From NCBI RefSeq assembly GCF_000419525.1, contig NZ_ATTE01000001.1, forward strand, positions 2,154,655 to 2,218,654: a stretch of 64,000 bases of DNA. Direction: 5' to 3'. This DNA comes from Leucothrix mucor DSM 2157 (GTDB lineage Bacteria; Pseudomonadota; Gammaproteobacteria; Thiotrichales; Thiotrichaceae). Below the pieces are notes generated by a model, which was not told the origin of the DNA, did not search any database, and worked only from the letters and a program-made list of their open reading frames with translations. Shown here in pieces: positions 43,989-53,820 of the stretch (position 1 is the stretch's first letter; every line of letters starts with the position of its first letter). The position numbers and the translations under genes were made by a program.

Positions 43989-44891
43989 ATGATGGGGATT
44001 ACGCGAAGGGGTTCGGTTAAAAATGACTTTATGACTGAAAGCAGCACGCAGCACTTTATTCAAAACCAGTCCGGCACACAGCTTGGCCTAACGCACTTCC
44101 CTGCCAAACACCCAAGCCAAGGGCCTGTCATACTTGCCCACGGTGCGTTTTCAAATAACCGGTCTCTACGTGGCCTTGCGCAACACCTCAGTGAGAACGG
44201 CTTCGATAGCTGGGTATTAGACTTCCAGGGCCACGGCCATAGCGCACAACCAGAAAAGCCGCCCAGCTTTGAGTCGATGTGCTTAGAAGACTGCGAAGCG
44301 GTTTTATCTTTTTTGAGCCAACGATGCCCGACTGAAAAAATCAGCTGGGTCGGCCACAGCGGTGGCGGCTTGGCCATCCTAATGTATCTAGCGCGTAACC
44401 CAGAGCTAATCGACCAGTTCAACACCATCGTCACTCTAGCCAGCCAATCAACCCACGCCGCAACCACACCCTTGAAAAGAAGCAGCATACGCTTGTGCCA
44501 ACTTACAACGGCCCTACTCGGATTTGCGCCGGGCAAGCGCCTCAAACTTGGCCCTGAGAACGAGTTCGGCCCCGTGATGATGCAATGGTATCAATGGAGT
44601 TTGAGTGGAGAATGGCGTGGAGCAGACGGGTTTAGTTATACTGACGCATTAGCCAATATCCAGCTGCCCTGCTTAATGTTTTCCGGAAACGGAGATCGAT
44701 TGATTGCGCCACAAGCAGGCTGTCGTCAACTATTTGATAAGCTCGGCAGCACAAATAAGCAGTTTATTGAATGTGGCATTGAGTCCGGCTTTATTGAAAA
44801 CTATAACCATGCCCGCATCATCAGCTCGCGTAATGCATCAGAAGATGTTTGGCCAAAAATTTCAGCATGGCTAAACACCTATAAAAATTAA
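43989..44891 (+). CDS. Alpha/beta hydrolase
   Basis: 300 residues from ATG 43989; ATG 44031 (MTESSTQHF) is an equally good start, and neither has a clear ribosome site. The oxyanion strand reads VILAHGAFSNNRS, the nucleophile elbow is SWVGHSGGGLAILMYLAR, and the late ENYNHARI carries the probable catalytic histidine. The substrate is unknown. It is divergent from the arsenate operon and upstream of the MscS-type channel. Confidence 0.85.
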   Translation: MMGITRRGSVKNDFMTESSTQHFIQNQSGTQLGLTHFPAKHPSQGPVILAHGAFSNNRSLRGLAQHLSENGFDSWVLDFQGHGHSAQPEKPPSFESMCLEDCEAVLSFLSQRCPTEKISWVGHSGGGLAILMYLARNPELIDQFNTIVTLASQSTHAATTPLKRSSIRLCQLTTALLGFAPGKRLKLGPENEFGPVMMQWYQWSLSGEWRGADGFSYTDALANIQLPCLMFSGNGDRLIAPQAGCRQLFDKLGSTNKQFIECGIESGFIENYNHARIISSRNASEDVWPKISAWLNTYKN

Positions 44892-44987
44892 ATACGCTCA
44901 CTCACAACTTTGCCAGCTTTGAAATAGAACGCGCATAAAACATTTTTTAGAATCGTTTCCAAACGGTTGACGTATACTACTAAGCCT

Positions 44988-47303
44988 ATGCTCAGATCAC
45001 ACATTATTAGTCTTCAGCTCATTTTTCTGTTGAGTTTTCTCCTGCTAACGACGGGACTGCACGCGGCTGAAAACGGCTCCGTTCCGGTATTGGACTGGAA
45101 TGAATACTCACGCCAGCTTGATCAGGCAGATGAGTTACTGAGCAAAAATCTGGACGACCAAAAAGTTCTCAGCAAGCTTACAAGCGATGCTCAGCCCATT
45201 ATAAAATACGCCGATGCGTGCATTCAGGAGCAGGAAGCCAAGCTCGCCAAAGTCGTCGAGTCGATTAAAAGCTTGGGGGTTGCCAGCTCCTTTGATGAGT
45301 TGGATGCTCCCCGCAAAAAGCTTGAAGCCGATCAAGCTGATATCGAAAAAACACTAGCCCAATGCCGACTCCTAAAGCTCAAAGCCAGTGACTTGCAGGA
45401 ACGCGCCTATAAAGCCGGACAAACGCTACTGCAACAACACCTATTCGCTCAGGGTTCATCCGGCTTTGACTTCATCTCTGAAATTATCAACAAGCCAGAG
45501 AGCCTGATTGAGGAAAGTGTCCAGATCGGCGTGAGCCTCTCCACACTTCCGATAAACCTGAGGAATACGTATCAGGCATTGGCATACGGCCTACTCGGCA
45601 TGTTCATTGGTTTGTTCTGGAGCATTCACAAACGGCGGCAATCCGAATCCGGTAAACAAGAACCAGAACTCCTCAAGACCAGCCCCGCGCTAGCAACGGT
45701 CTGGAATAGCACCATTCGGGTGGCTCCCTTCCTGTTCTTCTTCGGCGCGACCCGTTTATATTTCATATTCTCGCCACCTGAGCTGCCGATCATCACCGAG
45801 GTATCCGGCATCTTGCTGGTATTTACCATCAGCTATGCCATTTTTCGGGCCATGATACGCCCAAAAACGCGGCTAAATGGGTTTAATCCGCTATTACCCG
45901 GCACCAGTAAAAAACTGTTTTTCTGGGGGAAATTACTTCTCTTAACCTTCCTGCTGGCCTTGCTGCTCAAAGCCATCCGCTTTCAGGATATTAGCCATGG
46001 TCATCTAAGCGGCCTGCTGATTATCTTGCTAAAAACCCTCGCCAGTTTTGCCATGATGCGAGTGCTATGGCTACTGCGCAAACACCTTAATGTGGTTCGT
46101 GACTGGTATCTTCATCTGGCCGGCATCACCATTTTACTAGTCTCCGTTATCGCGCTCTGGCTGGGCTATAACAACTTTGCCGCCCTACTGTTTCAGGGCG
46201 TTTTCGGCACGATTTTCATTCTGCTGATTGGTTGGTTATTGATGCGTATCCCTGTCGAGCTGTTTGATAGCCTCGATGATGCCAGCGGGTCATGGCAGCA
46301 AAAGCTACGCTATAGAATGGGGCTGGTTGAAGGCCAGATTGTGCCAGGTTTAATCTGGCTGCGACTGGCGCATTTGCTGGTTGTTGGCAGCGTGATTGTG
46401 ATTAGCCTGCTCAGCTTGTGGGGGATGTCTGAGCAAAGCATCAGCTTAATGTTATCCGGCATTATGGATGGCTATGAGATCGGTGGATTTACGCTGGAGC
46501 CCATACGGATTCTTAGTGGCTTATTAATACTCCCCGCCGTCATGCTGCTAACCCAGTTTGTAAAACGCAGCTTATCCACCAGCTGGCTAAAACGCACTAA
46601 CCTTAGCCGTGGCGCTAGAGATGCAACGGTAACCATTACCGGCTACACCGGCGTTGCGCTGGCAATCCTGATCGGGCTTTCGGTGGCGGGGATTAATCTG
46701 GGTAGCCTGGCCATTATCGCCGGAGCCTTATCGCTGGGTATTGGTTTCGGTTTACAGAATATCGTTAATAACTTTATCTCCGGCCTAATCCTGCTGTTTG
46801 AGCGCCCGATTCGTCGCGGTGACTGGATTAAAGTGGGTGTGTCGGAGGGTTATGTCAAAGACATCAGCATCCGCTCGACCGTGATTCAGACCTTCGACCG
46901 TGCCGATATTATTGTGCCGAACTCGGAGCTGATCTCGACCCAAGTAACCAATATGATGCTCCACAACCAGTTCGGACGCATCATTGTTCCACTGCGTATC
47001 GCCTATGGCACCGATACCGAACAGGTAATGAAAATCCTCATTGGCGTGGCAGAGAACCACCCGCTTGTGCTGCTTGATAATGAGGATATGCCTATTCAGG
47101 CCTTATTCCGTAGCTTTGGTGATAGCGCGATGAACTTTGAATTACGCTGCCATATTCGTGATGTGGAGCTGATTATCGTCACCACCAGTGAGATTAATCT
47201 GGCTATTGATAAAGCGTTTCGAAAGGCCGGTATTAAAATACCACCGCCACAGCAAATTATTCGAATGGCACGTAATGATTATCAGGATGTAGAAGAGCCT
47301 TAA
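44988..47303 (+). CDS. Large mechanosensitive channel, MscS/MscK type
   Basis: About 771 residues from ATG 44988 (TTG 44967 is unlikely because the signal peptide begins at the ATG and ends near TTGLHA|AEN). The N-terminal 170 residues form a periplasmic coiled-coil region, followed by about eleven helices and the MscS core: LGIGFGLQNIVNNFISGLILLFERPIRRGDWIKV and IIVPNSELISTQVTNMML. It opens under osmotic downshift to release solutes. The stop overlaps that of the convergent hsdR gene by 3 nt. No Shine-Dalgarno is obvious. Confidence 0.93.
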   Translation: MLRSHIISLQLIFLLSFLLLTTGLHAAENGSVPVLDWNEYSRQLDQADELLSKNLDDQKVLSKLTSDAQPIIKYADACIQEQEAKLAKVVESIKSLGVASSFDELDAPRKKLEADQADIEKTLAQCRLLKLKASDLQERAYKAGQTLLQQHLFAQGSSGFDFISEIINKPESLIEESVQIGVSLSTLPINLRNTYQALAYGLLGMFIGLFWSIHKRRQSESGKQEPELLKTSPALATVWNSTIRVAPFLFFFGATRLYFIFSPPELPIITEVSGILLVFTISYAIFRAMIRPKTRLNGFNPLLPGTSKKLFFWGKLLLLTFLLALLLKAIRFQDISHGHLSGLLIILLKTLASFAMMRVLWLLRKHLNVVRDWYLHLAGITILLVSVIALWLGYNNFAALLFQGVFGTIFILLIGWLLMRIPVELFDSLDDASGSWQQKLRYRMGLVEGQIVPGLIWLRLAHLLVVGSVIVISLLSLWGMSEQSISLMLSGIMDGYEIGGFTLEPIRILSGLLILPAVMLLTQFVKRSLSTSWLKRTNLSRGARDATVTITGYTGVALAILIGLSVAGINLGSLAIIAGALSLGIGFGLQNIVNNFISGLILLFERPIRRGDWIKVGVSEGYVKDISIRSTVIQTFDRADIIVPNSELISTQVTNMMLHNQFGRIIVPLRIAYGTDTEQVMKILIGVAENHPLVLLDNEDMPIQALFRSFGDSAMNFELRCHIRDVELIIVTTSEINLAIDKAFRKAGIKIPPPQQIIRMARNDYQDVEEP

Positions 47304-50300
47304 GCGACTGCCGCGACTAAGGCATTGCTATTTACTTGATCAATCAAGCGAATGACCTTGCCTACTTCCTGATCATCAAACACACCAAACAAGCCCTGAT
47401 CATGAATATTCGTAAACGGCGGCTCGAACAACATCTTTCGGTCAATCGTTCCGTTTTTGGTGAGATGAGTAATAATCGTGTTAATGAATGTCATCTGGTC
47501 AGCCCGCAGTGTTCCGGCCTGAATAAACTCAGCAAATGCCCCCTGAGCTGCCGCCACATCAAGCCCCACAATGCTACGGATAAACTCGCCCAGTGGCTTA
47601 TCGCCATAGTGCTGAAGATAGTCCTCCTTAGTGCCCACAGTCACGCCATCAAATAAAATAGTCTCCAGCGACTGAATATCCAACTCCGTAATCGGCTTAT
47701 TAAATTTCAGCTTCTGTATCACCAAATGATCATTATGGTTTCGCACATAGGAAGCTACACGATCCTGATAGCTCTGCAAGCGGCCATAAGCCGGCATTAG
47801 ATCATGCTCCTTCACTGCAGAATGATCCAAGGTATCCTCAAACTCAGTCCGCACATTAGCCTGCTTTTCTTTATCCAAATACTTCATCAGGTCACGCAAG
47901 GCAATGCGCACCTCATCCAAGCGATTTACATTCACAGCCTGCCAAAATATCTCAGTCTGAAGCGACTTAAGTAGTGGAACCTGCCGACCAACCTCATCAA
48001 TATTTTGCTTCTTCAGCAACGCCCCAGCGATGGAATTAATCTTAGAAACGTAGCGCTCAGTGCTATGCGCGCCACTGAGTAACGCCAGCTGATAATTCAA
48101 AATCAATACATCAAAACGGCGTGCCAGCTCATCATCTTCAGCCGCAGGCATTACAAGGCCCGATAATGAGCTATTGATCTCAGCCATATCGGTTTTCGAT
48201 AGATTCTGCCAACGCGCTGCCTCGCTAAACTCGACAACCATCCTCAATTTGGCCTTTATCACAAAACGCGACCGATCCATCGCCGCTACAGCCCGCTGCA
48301 ACTCACTCAGATACGTCTCACCCAAAGCCCGCAGCTCATCATTACTATCCGCCTTTTCACGAATCAATAAGCCCAGCTCCAGCTTCGCCTCAAAAATTTT
48401 CTGCGTCAGGCTCTTCACCAGCTTGCCTTCAATACCTTCTGGATTAACATCAAAAAACTCAAAATTCTGGCAATAATCGAAAATCAAAAAGTGCTCTTTA
48501 TCCTCACCCGGCCCAAATAAATCAGGGCATAAACGCGTACCACGCCCAATCATCTGCCAGAACTTCGTCGAGGACTTCACCTGCTTAAAGAACACCAGAT
48601 TCACTACCCGAGGCGCATCCACACCGGTATCCATCATATCGACCGACACCGCAATCTGTGGGTCATTATCCGCATACTTATCTGTGAATATCTCTAACAG
48701 GTTTTGCGCCTTAGACTCATAATTATCAATCACCCGCAAGAAATGACCCGAGTTAGAATGCTCATGAAAATTGAGATTAAAGCGTTCTTCAATAAACAAA
48801 GCATGTTCATGATTCTTAGCGAAGATAATCGTTTTACCCAGCCGGTCGCCACCCTGAACTTTAATGCCATTATCCATCAGGTAAGCCAACACCTGATCAA
48901 CCGTATCCGTGTTAAACAGCCACTTATTTAGCGCGGCACTACCAATTTCATCCGGCGCTTCGCCAGCAGTAGGGTCACCAAATTTCTCTTCGTATTGCTT
49001 CTTCTCTTCTTTTGACAGCTGATTGTATTTAATCCCCTCACGCACAAACTTCAGTGGCACAGAGATCGCTTTTGGCGGCACCAAATGCTTCTCGCGCACC
49101 GCACTATCCAGCTCATAAGCAAAGGTCGGGTTATCATCCTGAATACCAAACAAGCCATAGGTATTGTGGTCAACCTCAGTCTTAGGCGTGGCGGTCAGCC
49201 CCACCACCATGGCATCGAAATAGTCAAAAATAGCGCGATACTTTTGATAAACCGAGCGATGCGCCTCATCCACAATAATCAGATCAAAATTACCCACGCC
49301 ATAAAACCGCTGCCCACTCTCATCCAAGCGATCAATCCGGTTCATAATCGTGGGATAAGTTGAGAACACCAGACGCGTGCCTTCCGTCTCCTTATCTTTG
49401 GTCAAATCAATCGCCGTAAGGTTTGGCAGGGTTTCATTAAACGACTTTTTAGCCTGCGCCACCAAAGCATTGCGATCTGCCAAAAACAGTACTCGCTTCA
49501 CCCAGTTGCACTTACTAAACATATCGACAATTGCCGCCGCCGTTCGCGTTTTACCGCTACCCGTGGCCATCACTAATAAGCTGCGGCGAGCACGCCCACG
49601 TAGCTCGCCATTGGCACTCATCGCCACACTATTTTCCGCAACGCGGGTAACCGCCTCCAACTGATAAGGACGCCCTTTTCCCGCAATCTCCGGATTCACC
49701 GTAAACTCACGCGGGTCGGTACGAGTGCGGCGGCGATCAATCAGTAGTTGCAACTCATCCTTGCTATAAAAACCCTGCACCTCCCGCTCAGCATAAAACT
49801 GGTCATCCCACAGAAAGGTCTCAAAGCCATTACTGTAAAAAATCACCGGACGTTGGCCATGCATCGCCTCCAAACAATCGGCGTAAAGCTCCGCCTGGTG
49901 CTTACCTTTACGCGCATCCGACAAACTCTTTTTAGCCTCGATCACCGCCAGCGGCAAGGCATCATCACCCCATAGCACATAATCGACAGAACCAGCACCA
50001 CTGGGATTGGTACTAGCAGGCATACCACGCACTTTGTACTCCAGCTCATAGCCTTCACGCAGATTATCCCAGCCACTTTCCTGCAAATTCACATCAATAT
50101 AACGGCGACGCGTGTCTGCTTCCGACTCCTCCAGCGGCACCGCTGTTTTAATATCAACCGACTGCTCACGCTGCAACCTCAAGGCTGCCATCTCTAGCTT
50201 TGATTGCTCCAGCTCAGCCTTAAGCTGCTTATTTACTTTGGCGTGCTCCGCTAGCTGTTCTTCAGCCTTGCGCATCTCGCGATTTTTATAATCAAGATTA

Positions 50301-50776
50301 TCCTGAAGCTTCTTAACGCGCTTCGCATCATCCTTACTACTTAGCTGCTTAGTCACCGGTCGCGGAATCAGCGCCTCATCAAACACCTGCGACTTAGGCT
50401 CTTGCTTGCCGTAATAAATCGCCAAATGGCGCAGAAACCGGAATAAATACTTAAGCGAAGCCAGTCCATTACTTTCACTGACCTTCTTGCCATGAGCCGC
50501 TTGGTTACCGTACTTACGCACCAGATGCAGCTCACTTAGTAACGTCTGATTAAACTGCTCAACAAAGCAATGCTCCAGCATCAGCGAGTTCAAATCGGTT
50601 TGCCAAGGGCGAGTGAGCTTTCGGTCATGTTCGTAGAGCCAGTTAATGGCATTTTCCAAGGTACTGCGGCAAAAAATGGCGGTGGCCGTTGGAGAGTCAA
50701 ATGCAAAGCGCTCGGCCTCCAGCACGTCGTCATAGAGCTGCGGGAAGTCTGCTTTGATGAATGTGAAATTGCTCAT
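47300..50776 (-). CDS. hsdR: Type I restriction enzyme subunit R
   Basis: 1158 residues of the EcoEI-type R subunit. An N-terminal DUF4145-like helical domain (about 1-150) is followed by a coiled-coil (150-210), a nuclease region with YVLWGDDALPLAVIEAKKS (acidic residue plus E-x-K) and helicase motifs: Walker A MATGSGKTRTAAAI, then LIIVDEAHRSVYQKYR (DEAH box), VVGLTATPKTE and QMIGRGTRLCPDLF (motif VI). It translocates DNA and cuts foreign unmethylated DNA. Its gene is separated from hsdS by fic, instead of being adjacent. Confidence 0.95.
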   Translation of the reverse strand: MSNFTFIKADFPQLYDDVLEAERFAFDSPTATAIFCRSTLENAINWLYEHDRKLTRPWQTDLNSLMLEHCFVEQFNQTLLSELHLVRKYGNQAAHGKKVSESNGLASLKYLFRFLRHLAIYYGKQEPKSQVFDEALIPRPVTKQLSSKDDAKRVKKLQDNLDYKNREMRKAEEQLAEHAKVNKQLKAELEQSKLEMAALRLQREQSVDIKTAVPLEESEADTRRRYIDVNLQESGWDNLREGYELEYKVRGMPASTNPSGAGSVDYVLWGDDALPLAVIEAKKSLSDARKGKHQAELYADCLEAMHGQRPVIFYSNGFETFLWDDQFYAEREVQGFYSKDELQLLIDRRRTRTDPREFTVNPEIAGKGRPYQLEAVTRVAENSVAMSANGELRGRARRSLLVMATGSGKTRTAAAIVDMFSKCNWVKRVLFLADRNALVAQAKKSFNETLPNLTAIDLTKDKETEGTRLVFSTYPTIMNRIDRLDESGQRFYGVGNFDLIIVDEAHRSVYQKYRAIFDYFDAMVVGLTATPKTEVDHNTYGLFGIQDDNPTFAYELDSAVREKHLVPPKAISVPLKFVREGIKYNQLSKEEKKQYEEKFGDPTAGEAPDEIGSAALNKWLFNTDTVDQVLAYLMDNGIKVQGGDRLGKTIIFAKNHEHALFIEERFNLNFHEHSNSGHFLRVIDNYESKAQNLLEIFTDKYADNDPQIAVSVDMMDTGVDAPRVVNLVFFKQVKSSTKFWQMIGRGTRLCPDLFGPGEDKEHFLIFDYCQNFEFFDVNPEGIEGKLVKSLTQKIFEAKLELGLLIREKADSNDELRALGETYLSELQRAVAAMDRSRFVIKAKLRMVVEFSEAARWQNLSKTDMAEINSSLSGLVMPAAEDDELARRFDVLILNYQLALLSGAHSTERYVSKINSIAGALLKKQNIDEVGRQVPLLKSLQTEIFWQAVNVNRLDEVRIALRDLMKYLDKEKQANVRTEFEDTLDHSAVKEHDLMPAYGRLQSYQDRVASYVRNHNDHLVIQKLKFNKPITELDIQSLETILFDGVTVGTKEDYLQHYGDKPLGEFIRSIVGLDVAAAQGAFAEFIQAGTLRADQMTFINTIITHLTKNGTIDRKMLFEPPFTNIHDQGLFGVFDDQEVGKVIRLIDQVNSNALVAAVA

Positions 50777-50864
50777 TAGGAGGCGTTACCTTTTAGTCTT
50801 TTTCGAAGACTTCACGTTAGTGATGACCGAGTTTTGAACACATATTACAGCTAATGAGGGGGAC

Positions 50865-50933
50865 GGCCAATGGTTCTATAAAAACGCTTCGCCTCCTGCG
50901 TCGGAAGGCGCTTGTTTTATAGAACCATTGGCC
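50865..50933. repeat. 69-bp palindromic element with 19-bp perfect arms
   Basis: GGCCAATGGTTCTATAAAA (50865-50883) and its exact complement (50915-50933) surround a 31-nt centre that itself contains an imperfect GCCTCC...GGAAGGC pairing. It lies in the 435-nt gap between hsdR and fic, where no gene is convincing (a 76-codon frame overlapping it is repeat-derived). It could be a transcription attenuator or a small mobile repeat. Confidence 0.9.
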
Positions 50934-51154
50934 TTTGTGGTGGCGGCGAGTTTGGTTTATCTCTGGAATTTCTATGGTGTAGGTGTCATTTAACTCTGGA
51001 ATTTTATAAGTCTGGTTATGAAACAACTCAGTAAAAACCAAACTCACTATGCTTTTTGGTGATTTCTCTGCTGTCTTATCAGAATTTTTCAGACTTTGGC
51101 GCTACGTTTAACATACCAACAAACGAAAGGAGTGGGTTTTACACAGAGGGATCA

Positions 51155-51179
51155 ATTGTGCACGCAGTGCGTGCACAAT
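51155..51179. repeat. 25-bp palindrome A, downstream of fic
   Basis: ATTGTGCACGCA-G-TGCGTGCACAAT, perfect 12-bp arms. It is related to the palindrome at 52558-52582 and lies 33 nt beyond the fic stop codon, where it could also form a hairpin in the fic message. Confidence 0.9.
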
Positions 51180-51211
51180 GTTTTGATCAGAAAATGCTTC
51201 CGAAAATTTAA

Positions 51212-52357
51212 CTATGAGTTTTCTCTTGAGAATAGCTCAATATACTCACGGAACAGGTATAGGCGATTTCGACGCTGCCCCGTCATTTCTGATAAAACGC
51301 CTTGTTCTACAAGATCCGCAATAAATGCCCCTGCGGTATTTGGTGCGACATCAAGATAACGCCCCACCGTTTTTGCATCAATCACAGGTTTTTTATACAG
51401 ATATCGCATCAACTTTTGTGCATTATCCTGACGGCGCATAGTGAAACGTGGCAAGACCTCTCTCTCTATCCGCTCTTTTAGAATGAGAATATTCTTAAAG
51501 ACTGTGATTGATGATAAAGCCGTTTCCTCCACGCCATGCAAGAAGAACACCAACCACTCATATAAATGGTTTCCCTCTCTTACAGCCATTAAGTGGTCAA
51601 CATAAGCGGTCTTATGTCGCTCAAAGTAATCTGAAAGGTAAAGTGCTGGCTTTGACAGAATCTGCTCAGACGACAAATAGAGTGGGATCATCAAACGACC
51701 CAAACGTCCGTTGCCATCAAGAAAAGGATGTATTGTTTCAAACTGATAGTGAGCAAGAGCTATTTTCACCAACGGTGAAACATAGTAAGTGTCTTCATGA
51801 AGGAATTTCTCCATATCACTCATCAGATCAGGCACGCGATTATGATGAGGAGGGACAAACGCAGCATTTTTAAGACTGACGCCAATCCAGTTTTGACTGG
51901 TCCTAAATTCACCAGGATGCTTTGTCTCACCTCGCACACCTTGTAGCAAAATTGCGTGTGTTTCTTTCAGCAAGCGATTGGATAATGGCAGTGTTGATAG
52001 GCGTTCAACAGCAAAATTCATGGCTTGGATGTAGTTTTGCACTTCATCCCAATCATTGCGCTTTTCAGGTGAAACATCATCGGCATCCTTGAATACATCT
52101 TCAACATTAGTTTGCATACCTTCGATTCGACTTGAGTATGTTGCCTCTTTTGCAACATACATCTGAATAAAAAAGTCGACATTCGGCACTAGTTGCGAGA
52201 AGGCATTCAGCTGTCCGAGTGCGCGATCTGCTTGGCTGATCAACCGTTGTATCTTCGAATCTGAAATCATCCATGCTTGGTTGATCGATGATGGAAGGAA
52301 GCTTTCATATTGATATTGAGCTTCATAAGCTCCCGCTTGATAGTCTGATAAATTCAT
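51212..52357 (-). CDS. fic: Fic family protein (AMPylase-type), inserted in the type I R-M locus
   Basis: 381 residues. The Fic motif HPFLDGNGRLGR spans 210-221 and is fully intact. An upstream S-x3-E-G inhibitory-helix motif (S75 to G80, in YSSRIEGM) marks it as a self-inhibited (class II) Fic. The C-terminal 80 residues form a winged-helix-like region (AKTVGRYLDVAPNTAGAFIADLVEQGVLSEMTG). Fic enzymes add AMP or similar groups to protein Ser/Thr/Tyr. It sits between hsdS and hsdR with its own upstream tandem array and flanking palindromes, suggesting a regulated cassette. Confidence 0.93.
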   Translation of the reverse strand: MNLSDYQAGAYEAQYQYESFLPSSINQAWMISDSKIQRLISQADRALGQLNAFSQLVPNVDFFIQMYVAKEATYSSRIEGMQTNVEDVFKDADDVSPEKRNDWDEVQNYIQAMNFAVERLSTLPLSNRLLKETHAILLQGVRGETKHPGEFRTSQNWIGVSLKNAAFVPPHHNRVPDLMSDMEKFLHEDTYYVSPLVKIALAHYQFETIHPFLDGNGRLGRLMIPLYLSSEQILSKPALYLSDYFERHKTAYVDHLMAVREGNHLYEWLVFFLHGVEETALSSITVFKNILILKERIEREVLPRFTMRRQDNAQKLMRYLYKKPVIDAKTVGRYLDVAPNTAGAFIADLVEQGVLSEMTGQRRNRLYLFREYIELFSRENS

Positions 52358-52361
52358 ATGT

Positions 52362-52556
52362 CAGAAAACACCTAGTTTCTAGAATAAGAAATATCTTAGT
52401 GCAAGTTCTTGCAATAAGAAAAACTTTATTTCAGAAACTACCTACTTTTCTAGAATAAGAAATACCTTAGTGCAAGTTCCTGCATTAAGAAAAACCTTAT
52501 TTCAGAAAATACCTACCTTTCTAGAATAAGAAACACCTTAGTGCAAGTTCCTGCAA
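52362..52556. repeat. 70-bp tandem repeat array (about 2.75 copies) upstream of fic
   Basis: Copies start at 52362, 52432 and 52503 (third copy partial). Each carries TTCTAGAA (8-bp palindrome) and TTAGTGCAAG-TT-CTTGCAATAA or close variants (imperfect inverted repeat). The array ends 5 bp before the fic start codon, so it must contain the promoter and leader of fic. Confidence 0.92.
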
Positions 52557-52557
52557 C

Positions 52558-52582
52558 ATTGCGCAGACAGTGTCTGCACAAT
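52558..52582. repeat. 25-bp palindrome B, upstream of fic
   Basis: ATTGCGCAGACA-G-TGTCTGCACAAT; 11 of 12 arm positions pair. Outer bases ATTG.GCA...TGCACAAT match palindrome A, which is 1403 bp away on the other side of fic. Confidence 0.9.
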
Positions 52583-52611
52583 TCCTTAGCTTTGTTTAAG
52601 TGGTTAGGTGG

Positions 52612-53820
52612 TTAGGTGACGACAGTGCTTTGGGTTAACTCGCCTTTGAAGGCTCGTTGTAGCAGGATATTGAAAAGCGCTTCAGATTTTTCCAAGGCAG
52701 CTTGGGCTTGTTGTTTTTGTTGTTCAATGAGTTGCAAATGTTGACCAAACTGCATCTGTAAGTTGTACGGCGGCAGTGGCACGATAAGTTGTTTTAATTT
52801 CGCTTTTGATATATTCAACATAGAACCACTACTTCCTGTTGCTACCTTCCTCAAGTTTTCTCTGAACCCATCATGACTCAGTAAAGACTTTATATACCAA
52901 TTAGCAGCTTTGGATTGTTTCAAGTCCAAGCGCCAAATTTTATCTGGTAAGAACAAGTTTTCATAATCGGCATCAACAATGCAGGTTGCACCGACAAGCT
53001 CGTGAGTGTTTGCCCGGCTAAATAGCAAGTCGCCCTCTTGCGGATGAATTAAAGCTTTAGGTACTTTAGAACACTCAACAACTTTGTATTGGTTAGAGTT
53101 AAAAAAACCTGATGTTACAGCGCTAATTTTTATAACTGCTTTCTCATCAGGTCGTAATGCCCGCTCATCTCCCCCAACACTTTTACCGCCGAGAATATCA
53201 TCAAGACAATTACTAAAAACGGTTACATCCCACCCCTTCGGATTATTCACAGGATCACCAAACATCTCCAAAAACAGCGACTGACCAAGCGCAGTATAGT
53301 GCCCAATCAGCTGCTGGTCTTTTTGTCTTAACTGATCCGCCGCATCCAAAATGGCGGCAATTTTTTGTTGCTCAGCCAAAGGTGGAAGTGGGATTACTCG
53401 CTTTTCCATTCCTCCCTTTGTTGCATGGATCATTGCAATTCCATTTCCCTCTGATTTTATCTCAGCTGAAATAGAGCCTAGTAAATAGTATAGGTAGTAC
53501 TTATCAATATCTGGTGACGTCAGGATCTTCCAAATGTGATAGTGGTATATGACTTTTGGCCCATCCCATATTTTTGGACCAAACGATGCTGACCATGCAA
53601 AAAGAAGGTCGCCCTTTTCGCAATACTTGTCTGCGGGTAATTCGAGATCGGAATAGTACCAACCTCGATTTGAAAAAAAGTTACCAACACGAAGAACTGG
53701 TACTGGACCAGAGTCTAATAGCTCATTTTTCTTGTAGGCTCTACCGTTGACAAGAGTTGCAACATCACCCAGTGCTACCCACTTCCAGTTTCTCGGCAGC
53801 TTATTCAAACGTTCACTCAC
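52612..53820 (-). CDS. hsdS: Type I restriction enzyme specificity subunit S
   Basis: 402 residues with two target-recognition domains. Each ends in the conserved pattern (VIPLPPLAEQQKIAAILDAADQLRQKDQQL near 145-175 and VPLPPYNLQMQFGQHLQLIEQQKQQAQAALEKSE near the C-terminus), giving the two helical spacers that set the distance between half sites. The start ATG overlaps the hsdM stop (53817-53820). The recognition sequence cannot be predicted by reading. Confidence 0.93.
   Translation of the reverse strand: MSERLNKLPRNWKWVALGDVATLVNGRAYKKNELLDSGPVPVLRVGNFFSNRGWYYSDLELPADKYCEKGDLLFAWSASFGPKIWDGPKVIYHYHIWKILTSPDIDKYYLYYLLGSISAEIKSEGNGIAMIHATKGGMEKRVIPLPPLAEQQKIAAILDAADQLRQKDQQLIGHYTALGQSLFLEMFGDPVNNPKGWDVTVFSNCLDDILGGKSVGGDERALRPDEKAVIKISAVTSGFFNSNQYKVVECSKVPKALIHPQEGDLLFSRANTHELVGATCIVDADYENLFLPDKIWRLDLKQSKAANWYIKSLLSHDGFRENLRKVATGSSGSMLNISKAKLKQLIVPLPPYNLQMQFGQHLQLIEQQKQQAQAALEKSEALFNILLQRAFKGELTQSTVVT

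Noticed and set aside
44973-44978. TATACT as a -10 giving a near-leaderless MscS-type transcript
   Set aside because: No acceptable -35 is found 16-18 nt upstream, so the hexamer is probably chance.
50817-51047. 76-codon minus-strand frame between hsdR and fic
   Set aside because: It runs through the 69-bp palindromic element, has no recognisable domain and no ribosome site; likely a chance frame in repeat DNA.
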